Shown here: positions 1-9,116 of the stretch, one piece after another
Layout of the letters: each line of letters begins with the position of its first letter
Position numbering within the stretch: position 1 is the first letter of the stretch
Assembly: GCA_017444095.1 (NCBI GenBank)
Contig: JAFSXM010000021.1
Span: 1-64,000, forward strand
Direction of reading: 5' to 3'
Source: Rickettsiales bacterium
GTDB lineage: Bacteria; Pseudomonadota; Alphaproteobacteria; Rickettsiales; Deianiraeaceae
DNA length: 64,000 bases
Notes under the pieces: generated by a model
Told to the model about the DNA's origin: nothing
Seen by the model: the letters and a program-made list of their open reading frames with translations, nothing else
Database searches by the model: none
Translations under genes and position numbers: made by a program

Positions 1-93
1 AGATTGCAATATAAATAACATTATAACATAATAGCAATATTAGCAGAAATATTGATTTATATTAACAAATATTTATAATAAAATGTTTGTGAA

Positions 94-1143
94 ATGCATA
101 TTATTCGTCATATAATACTTGTAGGTTTTTTTATAATGACAGCCACACATTCAGCTTATGCATTTTTTACGGAAAATTATAAAAGAAACAATAATTATGG
201 TGTATTTAAAAGAAAATATAGCAATGATTTATATTTCAGTGTTGCAGTTGGTTTTATACCAAAGACATTCAATTTAAATCTATCAAATATGTCATTATAT
301 GACACAAATTTTACAAATTCATTAACTCAAAGTGCTTCCAACATAGCAGGTAAAAGTTTATCAGACACATACACATACTCGCTAACATTTGGCATTGGAT
401 ATCATAGTGCTAAGTCTGGTTTAAGACACGAGTTCCAAGCTGAATGGTATAATTTATATGCAAAACCACTTACACTTGGAGGTGAAATGGTGGAATATTA
501 TTTACCAAATGAAATTAGCTTAATTGCAGGTAAAAATGAAGGACAAGAACAAACGAGTACACAAACTGCCACACCAAAATTCACAAATGCAACAAAGCTT
601 GGTGACAATTATTACATAGACCTTGGCTCTTTTTCGACTCATGTAAACTTAACCTACAATTTATACTATAATTTTCAAAATATTTTCAAGTTTTGGTCAA
701 CAAGTTGGGATGTTTATTTGGGTGCAGGAATTGGCTGGGCAATTGTAAATGGCGGTTTATACTCAACAAAATATATCGTTCCAACTGCAACTACACAAGA
801 AAACACCAATAGTGCAACAGAAGAACAAACAAATACGGAACAAACCATAACAATACAAAATATTTTATATGAAAATAATGTCAGCAATTTTTCTACTGCA
901 ACTGACAATAAAGTAATTAGAAAAACATTTTTTGCAGTTGCATACCATGCAGATATAGGATTATTAGCTAATATTAGCCAATCTTTTGCAATAAATATTG
1001 GTCTACATTTTGGTGCTACATCAAGGCCTTTATTAACTTCAAATTTTAAACAAATATCCGGAACATCAACATCTGGCTCACATCTGGAAATGCATATTGC
1101 ACTCAAAGTTGGAATTTTCTTAAAAGCATTAACTTTCAGTTAA
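94..1143 (+). CDS. Outer-membrane beta-barrel surface protein (Rickettsiales surface-antigen-like)
   Basis: A 349-residue protein with a clear signal peptide: hydrophobic core at about residues 6-22 and a likely cut after SAYA (residue 23). The mature part has alternating polar/hydrophobic stretches, glycine-aromatic strand patterns (YLGAGIGWAIVN; INIGLHFGAT), a Thr/Gln/Asn-rich loop at about residues 245-265 and an aromatic-rich body, as in porin-like barrels. Family knowledge: Rickettsiales surface antigens (Msp2/P44/Wsp type) share this plan of small barrel with variable polar loops. Assignment to that family is inferred from layout, not from an alignment. A TATAAT at 74-79 lies 14 bases before the ATG. 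It faces miaB convergently with a 32-base gap. Likely surface exposed; function (porin, adhesin) unknown. Confidence 0.6.
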   Translation: MHIIRHIILVGFFIMTATHSAYAFFTENYKRNNNYGVFKRKYSNDLYFSVAVGFIPKTFNLNLSNMSLYDTNFTNSLTQSASNIAGKSLSDTYTYSLTFGIGYHSAKSGLRHEFQAEWYNLYAKPLTLGGEMVEYYLPNEISLIAGKNEGQEQTSTQTATPKFTNATKLGDNYYIDLGSFSTHVNLTYNLYYNFQNIFKFWSTSWDVYLGAGIGWAIVNGGLYSTKYIVPTATTQENTNSATEEQTNTEQTITIQNILYENNVSNFSTATDNKVIRKTFFAVAYHADIGLLANISQSFAINIGLHFGATSRPLLTSNFKQISGTSTSGSHLEMHIALKVGIFLKALTFS

Positions 1144-1175
1144 AAAACTTGAAATAAGACTTCAACAAAGAATCG

Positions 1176-2570
1176 TTATACCAACTCGCCAATCAAAACA
1201 TTTGCCTCAATTTTAATGATTTTTACAGGTAAAAGCTGTTTAAATAAATGCTTTTTTTCATCATTATTGTGGCAATTAACAATAACTAAATGCATATATT
1301 CATCTCGTCCACAAATTTGTAAAGGCTCTTCCATATTCATATTGTCAAATAATACATTAACAATTTTATTTAACATTTCTTTCGCAAAGTTCATCCTTTG
1401 CTTTTCCAATAAATCCTGTAATACATCCAATCTTTTGCTCGCAATATCATCTGGTATTTGTTCTTTTGACAAACTTGCAACCGTATTTGGTCTTGGAGAA
1501 TATTTAAATGAGAAACATTGTGCTTTGTAATTAACTTTTTCCACGAGTTTTAATGTATCGTTGAAATCATCATCACTTTCACTTGGAAAGCCAACTATAA
1601 AATCAGAAGAAAAAACAATATCCGGCACAGCCTGCCTATATTTGTCTATAATGTCTAAGTAAAATTCTGCTGTATATTTCCTATTCATTTTTTTAAGCAC
1701 AACATTTGAGCCAGATTGAACTGGCAAATGTAAATATGGCATAAGTTTTTTTTCATTTTTATGTAATTCAATAAGCTCGTCTGTTATATCAATAGGGTGA
1801 GAAGTAATATATCTAATTCTTACAATTTCAGGTATTTTTGCAATTTCCTTTATTAAATCCACCAATCGCCAAGTTATTTCATTACCATTGCCTTTGCTTA
1901 CATATTTATAACTACTAACATTTTGTCCCAACAAAACAATTTCCCTTACACCCATTTTGACAAGTGATTTCGCTTCATTTAAAATATCATCTGGTTTTCG
2001 TGCAAGTTCTCGTCCTCTCGTGTTAGGAACAACACAATATGTGCAAAATTTATTACATCCTTCTTGTATTGTGATATATGCAGAAACACCATTAAATTCT
2101 TGTCTTTCTTCTGCCAAGAACTCAAATTTATTATTAGCATCAAGGTCTAAGTGAAAAAAATGTGTTTTTGTTGCAACTATATTATTTTTAATTTTTTCAA
2201 CAGAAGATAATACGGATTTTACATAAGGCATTAAAAACTTATGCGATTGAGGACCTAATACAATATCAATGTATGGAGCTTTAATAAACATTTTGTCGGC
2301 TCCTTCTACTTCAACAACACAGCCCATTACGGCTATAACCATATATTTTTCACTTTTTTTCATTTTTTGCTTTTCAAGATTTATCTTACCAAGCATTGAA
2401 TACACTTTATGGGTAGCCTTTTCTCTAATACTACAAGTGTTTAAAATAACTAAATCAGCATCAATGTATGTATCACTTTTAATATGTCCTTGCGATATTA
2501 ACAACTCTTCAAGTCTTAAAGAATCATATTCATTCATTTGGCATCCAAATGTTTGAATATAAAACTTCAT
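1176..2570 (-). CDS. miaB: tRNA-2-methylthio-N6-isopentenyladenosine synthase MiaB
   Basis: Radical-SAM methylthiotransferase that converts i6A37 to ms2i6A37 in tRNAs reading UNN codons. The 464-residue length is normal. The N-terminal UPF0004 domain has its three auxiliary-cluster cysteines at C10 (TFGCQMNEYDS), C46 (NTCSIRE) and C84 (MGCVVE). The radical-SAM CxxxCxxC is C172/C176/C179 (GCNKFCTYC), followed by VVPNTRGRE, typical of MiaB, and a C-terminal TRAM-like domain. The substrate-making enzyme MiaA is also in this window (9117), so the two-step pathway is complete. It lies 30 bases downstream of nusA on the same strand and may be co-transcribed. The start ATG opens directly on the conserved FYIQTFGCQ block, so the start is secure. 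Confidence 0.97.
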   Translation of the reverse strand: MKFYIQTFGCQMNEYDSLRLEELLISQGHIKSDTYIDADLVILNTCSIREKATHKVYSMLGKINLEKQKMKKSEKYMVIAVMGCVVEVEGADKMFIKAPYIDIVLGPQSHKFLMPYVKSVLSSVEKIKNNIVATKTHFFHLDLDANNKFEFLAEERQEFNGVSAYITIQEGCNKFCTYCVVPNTRGRELARKPDDILNEAKSLVKMGVREIVLLGQNVSSYKYVSKGNGNEITWRLVDLIKEIAKIPEIVRIRYITSHPIDITDELIELHKNEKKLMPYLHLPVQSGSNVVLKKMNRKYTAEFYLDIIDKYRQAVPDIVFSSDFIVGFPSESDDDFNDTLKLVEKVNYKAQCFSFKYSPRPNTVASLSKEQIPDDIASKRLDVLQDLLEKQRMNFAKEMLNKIVNVLFDNMNMEEPLQICGRDEYMHLVIVNCHNNDEKKHLFKQLLPVKIIKIEANVLIGELV

Positions 2571-2600
2571 ATTTGTTTACTTAAATCAACAAAGAGAAAA

Positions 2601-4091
2601 TTAAATGTTATAAACAAGTTTTCTTGCATCCATAATTGCTTGATTTGCACCATCAATACAATCTTCCCCACAATATTCCACAAATTCATCAGTTGATAAA
2701 TCTGCTATATCCTGAACTGTTTTAACACCATTTTTACCAAGCGATAATGCCATTTCAGCTGTCATACCTGAAAGGTTAAGCACATCTTTGCTAACACCAA
2801 GCTCATCAAGTTCTTTTTCCGTCTTAGCTTGTTGTTCTTTGACATAGTTATCTGCCCTGCTAACCAATTCTTGTGCTATGTCTTCTGTAAACACACCACT
2901 TTTAATAAGTTTCTCAACACCAACTCCTATTAAATCAATAGGACTAATAATGTTAGACGAAACCAAGAATTCGGCAACGGCATTATCAAGGTCAAGTGCC
3001 ATAGACATCAATGCGACATTATTGGCAAATTTTTCCTGCATAGCTTTTTTCTTTTCGCTTTCAGCAACAACGGTAATATTACAGCCAACCAACTGTGAGG
3101 CTAAACGAACATTCTGTCCACCTTTACCAATCGCCAATTTCAACTGGTCGTCCGGTATTACCAACTCTATTGAGTTAGTTGCTTCGGAGAATTCACCATA
3201 CAATGCTTTTGCCGGTGTAATAGCATTTTTTGCAAAATTAACTAAGTCTCTATCCCAATAAACAATATCAACTCTTTCACCTTTTAACTCATCTATAACA
3301 GGTTTAATACGACTACCTCTTGCACCAATACAACTGCCAACTGCGTCTATATTACCATCGGCAGAAAATACAGCAACCTTTGATTTAAAACCACAATCTC
3401 TTGATATTGATTTGATTTCAATTATACCATCTTGTACTTCTGGCACACTTTCGGCTATTAACATTGCTAAAAAATTATTATCAGTTCTTGATAGTATGAT
3501 TTGACTATCATAATCACTTCTTCTTACCTCTTTAAGATAGGCCTTAATTTTATCCCCTACTCTATAACTATCAGTTTTCAACATCCCATCACGAAATACA
3601 ATGGCCTCAACATTATTACCAAGACCAACTATTGTACTCATAGAGGATGTCTTTTTAATGGTTCCAACGATAATCTCACCCTCTTTCTTTTTATACTCAT
3701 TGTATTCAATTTCTTTTTCAGCACTTCTAATTTTTTCCAAAATACTACCCCTCACTGAATAGATAGAACCCCTTTGCATTGGTATAGCTGGTAGTTCACA
3801 AAGCACAAAACCATCAACCTCTGCATCTGGGTTTATATTCTTGGCTTCTTGTATAGATATTTCATATAACATACTCGCATCTGGCTTAACTATCTTTTTT
3901 TGATAAAAAGACATATCACCATTCTTTAAATTCATCTTTGCGATAACCTCACCTTCATCGCTACCATAATATCCAGTTGCCAATTTTGAAAATGCATCTT
4001 CAATCGCATCAATAATTATTCCCTTAGATATACCTTTTTCTTCCGACAATAAGTCAACAATAGATAATATCTCAGATCCAAGTTTAAACAT
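2601..4091 (-). CDS. nusA: Transcription termination/antitermination factor NusA
   Basis: NusA binds RNA polymerase and nascent RNA to control pausing, termination and antitermination. I place the start at 4091 (MFKLGSEILSIVDLL), where NusA homology begins; an upstream in-frame ATG at 4121 would add ten unconserved residues. The N-terminal RNAP-binding domain, an S1 domain (GTIKKTSSMSTIVGLG), two KH domains (GSCIGARGSRIKPVIDEL; IGKGGQNVRLASQLVG) and a C-terminal helix-hairpin-helix acidic region (LSGMTAEMALSLGKNGV) appear in the expected order, 496 residues in all. In most bacteria nusA sits between rimP and infB; here the next gene is miaB and the upstream neighbour is divergent, so the usual operon is broken up. 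Confidence 0.96.
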   Translation of the reverse strand: MFKLGSEILSIVDLLSEEKGISKGIIIDAIEDAFSKLATGYYGSDEGEVIAKMNLKNGDMSFYQKKIVKPDASMLYEISIQEAKNINPDAEVDGFVLCELPAIPMQRGSIYSVRGSILEKIRSAEKEIEYNEYKKKEGEIIVGTIKKTSSMSTIVGLGNNVEAIVFRDGMLKTDSYRVGDKIKAYLKEVRRSDYDSQIILSRTDNNFLAMLIAESVPEVQDGIIEIKSISRDCGFKSKVAVFSADGNIDAVGSCIGARGSRIKPVIDELKGERVDIVYWDRDLVNFAKNAITPAKALYGEFSEATNSIELVIPDDQLKLAIGKGGQNVRLASQLVGCNITVVAESEKKKAMQEKFANNVALMSMALDLDNAVAEFLVSSNIISPIDLIGVGVEKLIKSGVFTEDIAQELVSRADNYVKEQQAKTEKELDELGVSKDVLNLSGMTAEMALSLGKNGVKTVQDIADLSTDEFVEYCGEDCIDGANQAIMDARKLVYNI

Positions 4092-4180
4092 AAATGATAT
4101 AAATGAGTGCTTTACAAGCAAACTTAATTGTCAAGATATTACATATGACATTAAACACATAATATATTTGTTGTTGTTAT

Positions 4181-4194
4181 TTTTTTTTTTTTTT
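4181..4194. repeat. T14 homopolymer tract in the nusA / 4225 divergent intergenic region
   Basis: Fourteen consecutive T end 30 bases before the ATG at 4225. The sequence after it reads TTTTGTATTA, then a TATAAT-like hexamer at 4213-4218. A T17 tract with a similar following sequence precedes the unrelated unknown gene at 45331. Such tracts are length-unstable and may affect promoter strength; this is inference. Confidence 0.5.
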
Positions 4195-4224
4195 GTATTA
4201 ACATAATAGAAATATAATGATAGT

Positions 4225-5301
4225 ATGGATGTAAATAACGACAGTATAGAAGATAAAGAAAAAGAAGAAAATTTAAACGGCATTCCCGTTTCGAAAGATG
4301 AGCCAATTTATGCAATATCTGATTTTGAAGGCAGATACGATTATTACATAAGGTTCTTAATGGATATTGGTTTTTTAGATAAAGAAAAATTAAAAAACAT
4401 TGTCATGAAAAACTGCAACACCGAAGAAGAACAAGAAATATGCAATGCTTTTTTCGATGGTAATCCAGAAGAGTTTTTGATTGATGTTTATACTAAATGC
4501 CACGACATAGAAAAGAGCAAAAAACTCATACAGCAAAATAAAACAAGGCTCAAGTGGCTTATAGAACATTGTATGGATATGGAAGAAAAAATTTTGCAAG
4601 CCAGAAACGAAAATTTTAAAGGAAAAATTGTTGTCAATGGTGATTTGTATAGTGATAGGATTAAATTCTTGTTGATGAATAGCATAGAATACGACCAGAA
4701 TTTGCCAGACGAAAAACGAACAATTTCTTGTGAAGAGGTAAAACAATTGATAACAGATGTAAACGACAGGTGTTTAGACTTGATATTTAAACTGGAAAAT
4801 CAATTAAATATTAAGGGAAAAAACAAGAAAATATTTCTTATTGCTGGAAATCATGATTTGTATGAAAGTGATTTTTTTACGGAAGAAAAAAACGAAGATT
4901 GTTTGCAAAAGGTAAAAAATCTTTCTCTAATCCACACGCAATTATTAAAATTTGTCAAATTTAAAATCGGTGATAAAACAATAGTTTTTAAACACTCACC
5001 ATACTTAAGCCAAGATGCTTTGAACAAAATAAAACGGAAAAAAGATAGAGAAATTCAAGACGAGAGCATAAGAAAGTATCCAAACGAGCCGCTCAAAACA
5101 AAGCACTTATATTATTGGAAATATGCAAGCATAAAGAACAAAAAATATGCAGTTGATGAAGAGACTATTTTTTGCAATAATGATGTAGATAATAAAAAGA
5201 TTAACCAACAATTACAAGAAAACAATTATTATATGGTTTTCGGCCATTGTGGAATAACAACAAGTAATTTATCAACATATTCTATAATTGATAAAAATTG
5301 A
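4225..5301 (+). CDS. Calcineurin-like metallophosphoesterase-domain protein, interrupted by TGA
   Basis: Hydrophilic 358-residue product without signal peptide. Metal-ligand motifs of the metallophosphoesterase superfamily are visible: SDFEGR (D33), NGDLYSDR (D140, D144), AGNHD (N209, H210), FKHSPY (H257) and FGHCG (H341). The spacing and GDxxxDR/GNHD pattern are closest to PPP-type phosphatases. A long helical insert lies between the first two motifs (about residues 45-130). The frame stops at TGA 5299-5301 but stays open for another 131 codons. The broken product still keeps all metal ligands. With no neighbouring pathway genes and a hydrophilic acidic N-terminus, it could be a secreted phosphatase effector; substrate unknown. 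Confidence 0.7.
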   Translation: MDVNNDSIEDKEKEENLNGIPVSKDEPIYAISDFEGRYDYYIRFLMDIGFLDKEKLKNIVMKNCNTEEEQEICNAFFDGNPEEFLIDVYTKCHDIEKSKKLIQQNKTRLKWLIEHCMDMEEKILQARNENFKGKIVVNGDLYSDRIKFLLMNSIEYDQNLPDEKRTISCEEVKQLITDVNDRCLDLIFKLENQLNIKGKNKKIFLIAGNHDLYESDFFTEEKNEDCLQKVKNLSLIHTQLLKFVKFKIGDKTIVFKHSPYLSQDALNKIKRKKDREIQDESIRKYPNEPLKTKHLYYWKYASIKNKKYAVDEETIFCNNDVDNKKINQQLQENNYYMVFGHCGITTSNLSTYSIIDKN

Positions 5302-5694
5302 GATAACTATCAATACAGCAAATTTTTAATCGATAAACAACAATTAAAACATGAAGTCTATGATGCTGAAAATCAGATAATAGAAACATATAAAATTCAA
5401 AACTTTGAAAAAGCAAAAATAAGAGATGAAAAATTTAACAACAAAAAATTATCAATAGTGTCAAATAACAAAATATATTTTCAAAAACAAAAAAAGAATC
5501 TCGATGTTTTAAAAATTAAAAAACAAGAAGAATTTTTAATAAAAAACAATGGACTTAAAAAAGAACAAAGCACTAAAACCGAACATAAAATGGAATTTCA
5601 GCATCAAATTGATTTTTCACTCAATAATGTCGACAAATCTAACTCTTATTTCAATTCTTGTTGCAACAAAATATACAATATATGTGGCCACTAA
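5302..5694 (+). pseudogene. C-terminal continuation of the 4225 phosphoesterase gene, beyond the in-frame TGA
   Basis: In the same frame as 4225-5301 there are 130 further sense codons with no stop until TAA at 5692-5694. With the TGA read as Trp the product would be about 489 residues. The extension is Lys/Gln/Asn-rich and ends in a cysteine-bearing tail (SCCNKIYNICGH) like those of other unknown proteins here. The most economical reading is a recent TGG-to-TGA mutation, a sequencing error, or low-level readthrough. The last four bases overlap the end of convergent dapB. An internal start at 5458 (GTG) could make a 78-residue peptide, but I see no reason to think it is a separate gene. Confidence 0.6.
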
Positions 5695-6443
5695 TCTATA
5701 TCAGTTGTAATTAACAAATCTTCTACACTATAAAAACCATTTTCTTTCTTTTCCAATAATTTCAAAGCACAATTAATCGCTCCAACTGCAAATAATCTGC
5801 GATTAAAAGCTTTATGAGATATCGTTATTTCATCATTTTGCCCTATAAACATAACATCGTGTTCGCCGAAAATATTACCACCACGAATAGATGAAAAGCC
5901 AATCTCATTCACATGTCTTTTTTCGCTTTGTGGATTTCTTCCAAACACAGCATTTTGATTAAAATTTACACCTCTACCATCCGCTACGGCTTGTCCTATC
6001 GTTTTTGCAGTTCCAGAAGGAGCATCTAACTTTTGATTATGGTGCTTTTCAACTATCTCACAATCATATTCATCACCAGACAATATTTGCCCAAGCATAT
6101 ATGACATTTTCCTTATAACAGCAATACCTATTGACATATTACTCGACCAACATATTTTCGCCTCTTTTGACACTTCAAGTATCTCTTTATACAATTCATC
6201 ACTCATTGGTGTTGAACCACTTACAAGTGGTTTTTTGGTTCTTTTAACTTCTTGTAGACATTCTTTTAATCCATCAGCAGACGAAAAATCAATAACTATA
6301 TCAGCCAAATCAAACAATTTTTGCTTATTATCATCCGTGATGGTTAAAATTTTTCTTTGCTCCGCGACATCAAGCAACTCCCTCCCCATTCGTCCTTTAT
6401 ATCCAACGATACCAACTTTCAATATTTTGTAATCAAATGACAT
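5691..6443 (-). CDS. dapB: 4-hydroxy-tetrahydrodipicolinate reductase DapB
   Basis: Reduces 4-hydroxy-tetrahydrodipicolinate with NAD(P)H in the diaminopimelate/lysine pathway, which supplies the peptidoglycan cross-link residue. The N-terminal Rossmann motif GIVGYKGRMGREL, the ISGSTPM-like segment (VSGSTPMSD) and the catalytic stretch EKHHNQKLDAPSGTA are all present. The start at 6443 (MSFDYKILKVGIVG) is chosen because it sits just before the dinucleotide fold; an alternative ATG at 6473 adds ten residues. About 250 residues, normal for the family. It is followed upstream on the same strand by the secretin gene, 40 bases away, with no functional link apparent. Confidence 0.96.
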   Translation of the reverse strand: MSFDYKILKVGIVGYKGRMGRELLDVAEQRKILTITDDNKQKLFDLADIVIDFSSADGLKECLQEVKRTKKPLVSGSTPMSDELYKEILEVSKEAKICWSSNMSIGIAVIRKMSYMLGQILSGDEYDCEIVEKHHNQKLDAPSGTAKTIGQAVADGRGVNFNQNAVFGRNPQSEKRHVNEIGFSSIRGGNIFGEHDVMFIGQNDEITISHKAFNRRLFAVGAINCALKLLEKKENGFYSVEDLLITTDID

Positions 6444-6482
6444 ACTATGTCTATAATAGGTATTATTAGCCAATCTTAATTA

Positions 6483-8270
6483 TCAATATATTTCATTCAA
6501 TCTTGGGTCATCTGAGAATGAGCTATAAACATCTTCCTCATATTCACTCATCTTTGCACCATAATTTACAATGGTTGCTTTTACAAGTATTACCGTTTCA
6601 GTTGTGACCGTTTTAGACGACTTATATGAAAACAGATTACCTATAATTGGTAATGCACGGAAGAATGGTATTCCGGTGTTTATAGCTTCATGTCTTCTTT
6701 CTGTGAAACCACCTATTATAGCAGTCTGTCCATCTTTCAATTTTAAAATTGTATCTAACTCACGAACATTAGCAACTGGTATTTTATTATCTACTTGTTT
6801 TGTTTGTGCTTTTTCATCATTACCAAGAACAGTTATTGTTGTAGGGTCGGTAACCTGATCTTCAATCTTTGAGATGGTTGGCCTCAAATTCAATGTTATC
6901 AAGCCCTTCTCTGTATCTATGGATGGCAAGACAGACATAATAACACCAACTGGCATTGTTTGTGCTTCTGCATTGATATTAGTCACGGTTGTAGAACCTG
7001 CCGTTGTTGCAAGTGTATTATTTTCAGCCGTCATTTTGAAATAAACATTATTTGTTGCAAACGACATCAAAGCCGGCTGATTGTTTGTGGCATTTATACG
7101 AGGATTTGACAAAGTCCTTGTCGATCCAAATTGTTCAAATAAATGTGCTACGGCATTGATATCTTTGGCATAAGATAATACACCGTATGCATTACCAGAT
7201 ACGGTGCTAATTGCGGTATTTGCATCAGCACCTGCTTGTGATAACTTGCCAGAGAAATTGCCAAAATTCAAATTACTCCAATCAATTCCAGACTCATATT
7301 TCTTGTTTAGACTGATTTCCATAAACCTCATCTCTATCAAGACCTGTGCTGATGCCTTTTTCTTTAATTTATCAAAATACTTCTCAATAGCTCGATGAGA
7401 TTTTTCACTTGCATTTATAGTTATGATACCAGCTCGTTTGTTTAATCTAATTTGCTCTGCTGATGAACCGCTGGACGATGAAGAACTTGATGTAGATCGA
7501 GACGATGAATCAGTCATACCGCTATCTGCAAACTGGTCTGAGTTATTTAGTGAAGCGGATTGGATTTTTTCGGCTGCTTCTGTATATTTTTGATGCATAC
7601 TTTCTGTTGATTCTATAATTTGTTTAACATCAGCAACGACATCTTCCCAGAAAGTATCACTCGAAGCAGTATCTACTGATGAAGTGCCCGTTCCTGAAAC
7701 CTTATTTTCCACTTCACTACTACCACTGGTTAAACCAGATGTGTTAAGAGACATAGAACTTGAACTATTCCTTGTCATATCCAAGAAATCAAGTGAATAC
7801 GACTTTACATATGGGGTATCTTTCTCAAAAACAACAATACCATACTTTTCGCGGTATCTTGTATCTGTAAGACCGCATATGCGATTAAACACATATCTTA
7901 AAGGCTTATCCTTTAAGCTAAGATTAACACCACCTGATAATGTTGGATCAAGTTGCACATCTGTTCCACTGCTTCTCGCTAATTCCATAATCACATCCGT
8001 AATTGGTGTTTCTTCCGTTATGTTAATTGAAACAATCTTGTCTTCTATGGCTTTTGGTTCTTCTGGAAGATAAATATTATCGGTCATTTTCAATGTATCA
8101 TTAGAGAATTTTTTAATCTTCTTACCTTTTTTATTGTGAAGTTTGGCGACCATTTCATACTCGTGCATTTGCAATGTAGCATCATGGTATAAAAACTCAT
8201 TAGTATGATAGCACCCACCTAACAATGTGGCAAGCAAAATAACTTTATTAACACCAAATATCTTTCTCAT
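6483..8270 (-). CDS. Secretin of a type IV pilus / type II secretion-like system (PilQ/MshL/GspD family)
   Basis: A 595-residue outer-membrane secretin. It starts with a lipoprotein signal (LLATLLGGC, lipobox Cys about residue 20). An N-terminal secretin/TonB short domain follows at about residues 75-140 (ITDVIMELARSSGTDVQLDP; LSGGVNLSLKDKPLRYV). After that comes a Ser/Gly-rich linker (about 165-270), an N1-like domain and the C-terminal secretin pore (about 310-560) with the hallmark GQTAIIGGFTERR and GIPFFRALPIIGNLF. The lipobox and short N-terminus suit MshL/PilN-type type IV pilus secretins. The next gene is a prepilin peptidase, 11 bases away, supporting a pilus or pseudopilus role. No pilins, ATPase or platform protein lie in this window. 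Confidence 0.88.
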   Translation of the reverse strand: MRKIFGVNKVILLATLLGGCYHTNEFLYHDATLQMHEYEMVAKLHNKKGKKIKKFSNDTLKMTDNIYLPEEPKAIEDKIVSINITEETPITDVIMELARSSGTDVQLDPTLSGGVNLSLKDKPLRYVFNRICGLTDTRYREKYGIVVFEKDTPYVKSYSLDFLDMTRNSSSSMSLNTSGLTSGSSEVENKVSGTGTSSVDTASSDTFWEDVVADVKQIIESTESMHQKYTEAAEKIQSASLNNSDQFADSGMTDSSSRSTSSSSSSSGSSAEQIRLNKRAGIITINASEKSHRAIEKYFDKLKKKASAQVLIEMRFMEISLNKKYESGIDWSNLNFGNFSGKLSQAGADANTAISTVSGNAYGVLSYAKDINAVAHLFEQFGSTRTLSNPRINATNNQPALMSFATNNVYFKMTAENNTLATTAGSTTVTNINAEAQTMPVGVIMSVLPSIDTEKGLITLNLRPTISKIEDQVTDPTTITVLGNDEKAQTKQVDNKIPVANVRELDTILKLKDGQTAIIGGFTERRHEAINTGIPFFRALPIIGNLFSYKSSKTVTTETVILVKATIVNYGAKMSEYEEDVYSSFSDDPRLNEIY

Positions 8271-8281
8271 AAAACAAGTTT

Positions 8282-9052
8282 TTACCTCAGCAAGTATATA
8301 AAATATACAACACTTGTCAATATAAAAGATAAAAAAATTGATGGAATTAACGGAAACTCTTTATTTTTACCATTTATAAAAATTTTATGAATATAAAAAA
8401 ATAAAATACCACAAACACCACTAATTGTTATTAGATACACAATATAATTTAAAGGAAATAAAACTGACAGCACCGCATACAGCTTTACATCGCCAAAACC
8501 CATACCCTCTTGCTTTTTAATTATTTTAAATGGTACAATTATTGCCAACAAAAACACAATAACAAAAACAAAAGAAATTAACATTTGCAAATTGCTTATA
8601 CTAAAAGTCTTGCCTAAACATATCGATAGCAATAATGTAATTAAATGTATAACATCAGACGACATCATTGCTCGCAAATCAATAAATGATTGTATTGTCA
8701 AACACAATAATATACTTCCAAAAAGAAAACTTTGTAAATTTATACCTTGAAAGAGCCATACTGATAACAAATAGCAAAACAATAGTATAATTTCAATAGC
8801 AAGATAACTGCGGGAAATATTTTTTTCACAATGCCTACACTTACCTTTACCAATTAAAAAGCTAAATAAAGGGATAATTTCAATAAAGTGTAATTTATGT
8901 CCGCATAAAGGACAAAAAGACCTTGCAAAAAGTGTTATCTTTTTGTTATCAACTTTAATGTCATTAAAAAGCCTAAATGATAATTTGGTAGCAAGATGGC
9001 AAGTTAAAAACCAAAACAAAATAAAACAAATAGCTTGCACGAATATCGGCAT
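8282..9052 (-). CDS. pilD: Prepilin peptidase / leader peptidase (PilD/GspO family)
   Basis: An inner-membrane aspartic protease that cuts and may N-methylate type IV prepilins or pseudopilins. It has 256 residues with about eight hydrophobic segments. The cytoplasmic zinc-type loop has paired cysteines C47/C50 and C72/C75 (CPLCGHKL; CRHCEK), found in bifunctional enzymes. The two catalytic aspartates are D125 (SFIDLRAMMSS) and D188 (GMGFGDVKL, the GxGD motif). It lies directly upstream of the secretin on the same strand, so the pair probably forms an operon of the same pilus or secretion system. Confidence 0.93.
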   Translation of the reverse strand: MPIFVQAICFILFWFLTCHLATKLSFRLFNDIKVDNKKITLFARSFCPLCGHKLHFIEIIPLFSFLIGKGKCRHCEKNISRSYLAIEIILLFCYLLSVWLFQGINLQSFLFGSILLCLTIQSFIDLRAMMSSDVIHLITLLLSICLGKTFSISNLQMLISFVFVIVFLLAIIVPFKIIKKQEGMGFGDVKLYAVLSVLFPLNYIVYLITISGVCGILFFYIHKIFINGKNKEFPLIPSIFLSFILTSVVYFIYLLR

Positions 9053-9116
9053 ACAACAGATACAATTTTTTGATATTTACAAATAAGAAATATATTTATC
9101 AAATATTTTACACATA

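Noticed and set aside
5299-5301. Genetic code change with UGA read as Trp
   Set aside because: The tRNA-Trp here has anticodon CCA, all other long genes use TGG for Trp without internal TGA, and several genes end in TGA-compatible stops. One TGA in one gene is better explained by mutation.
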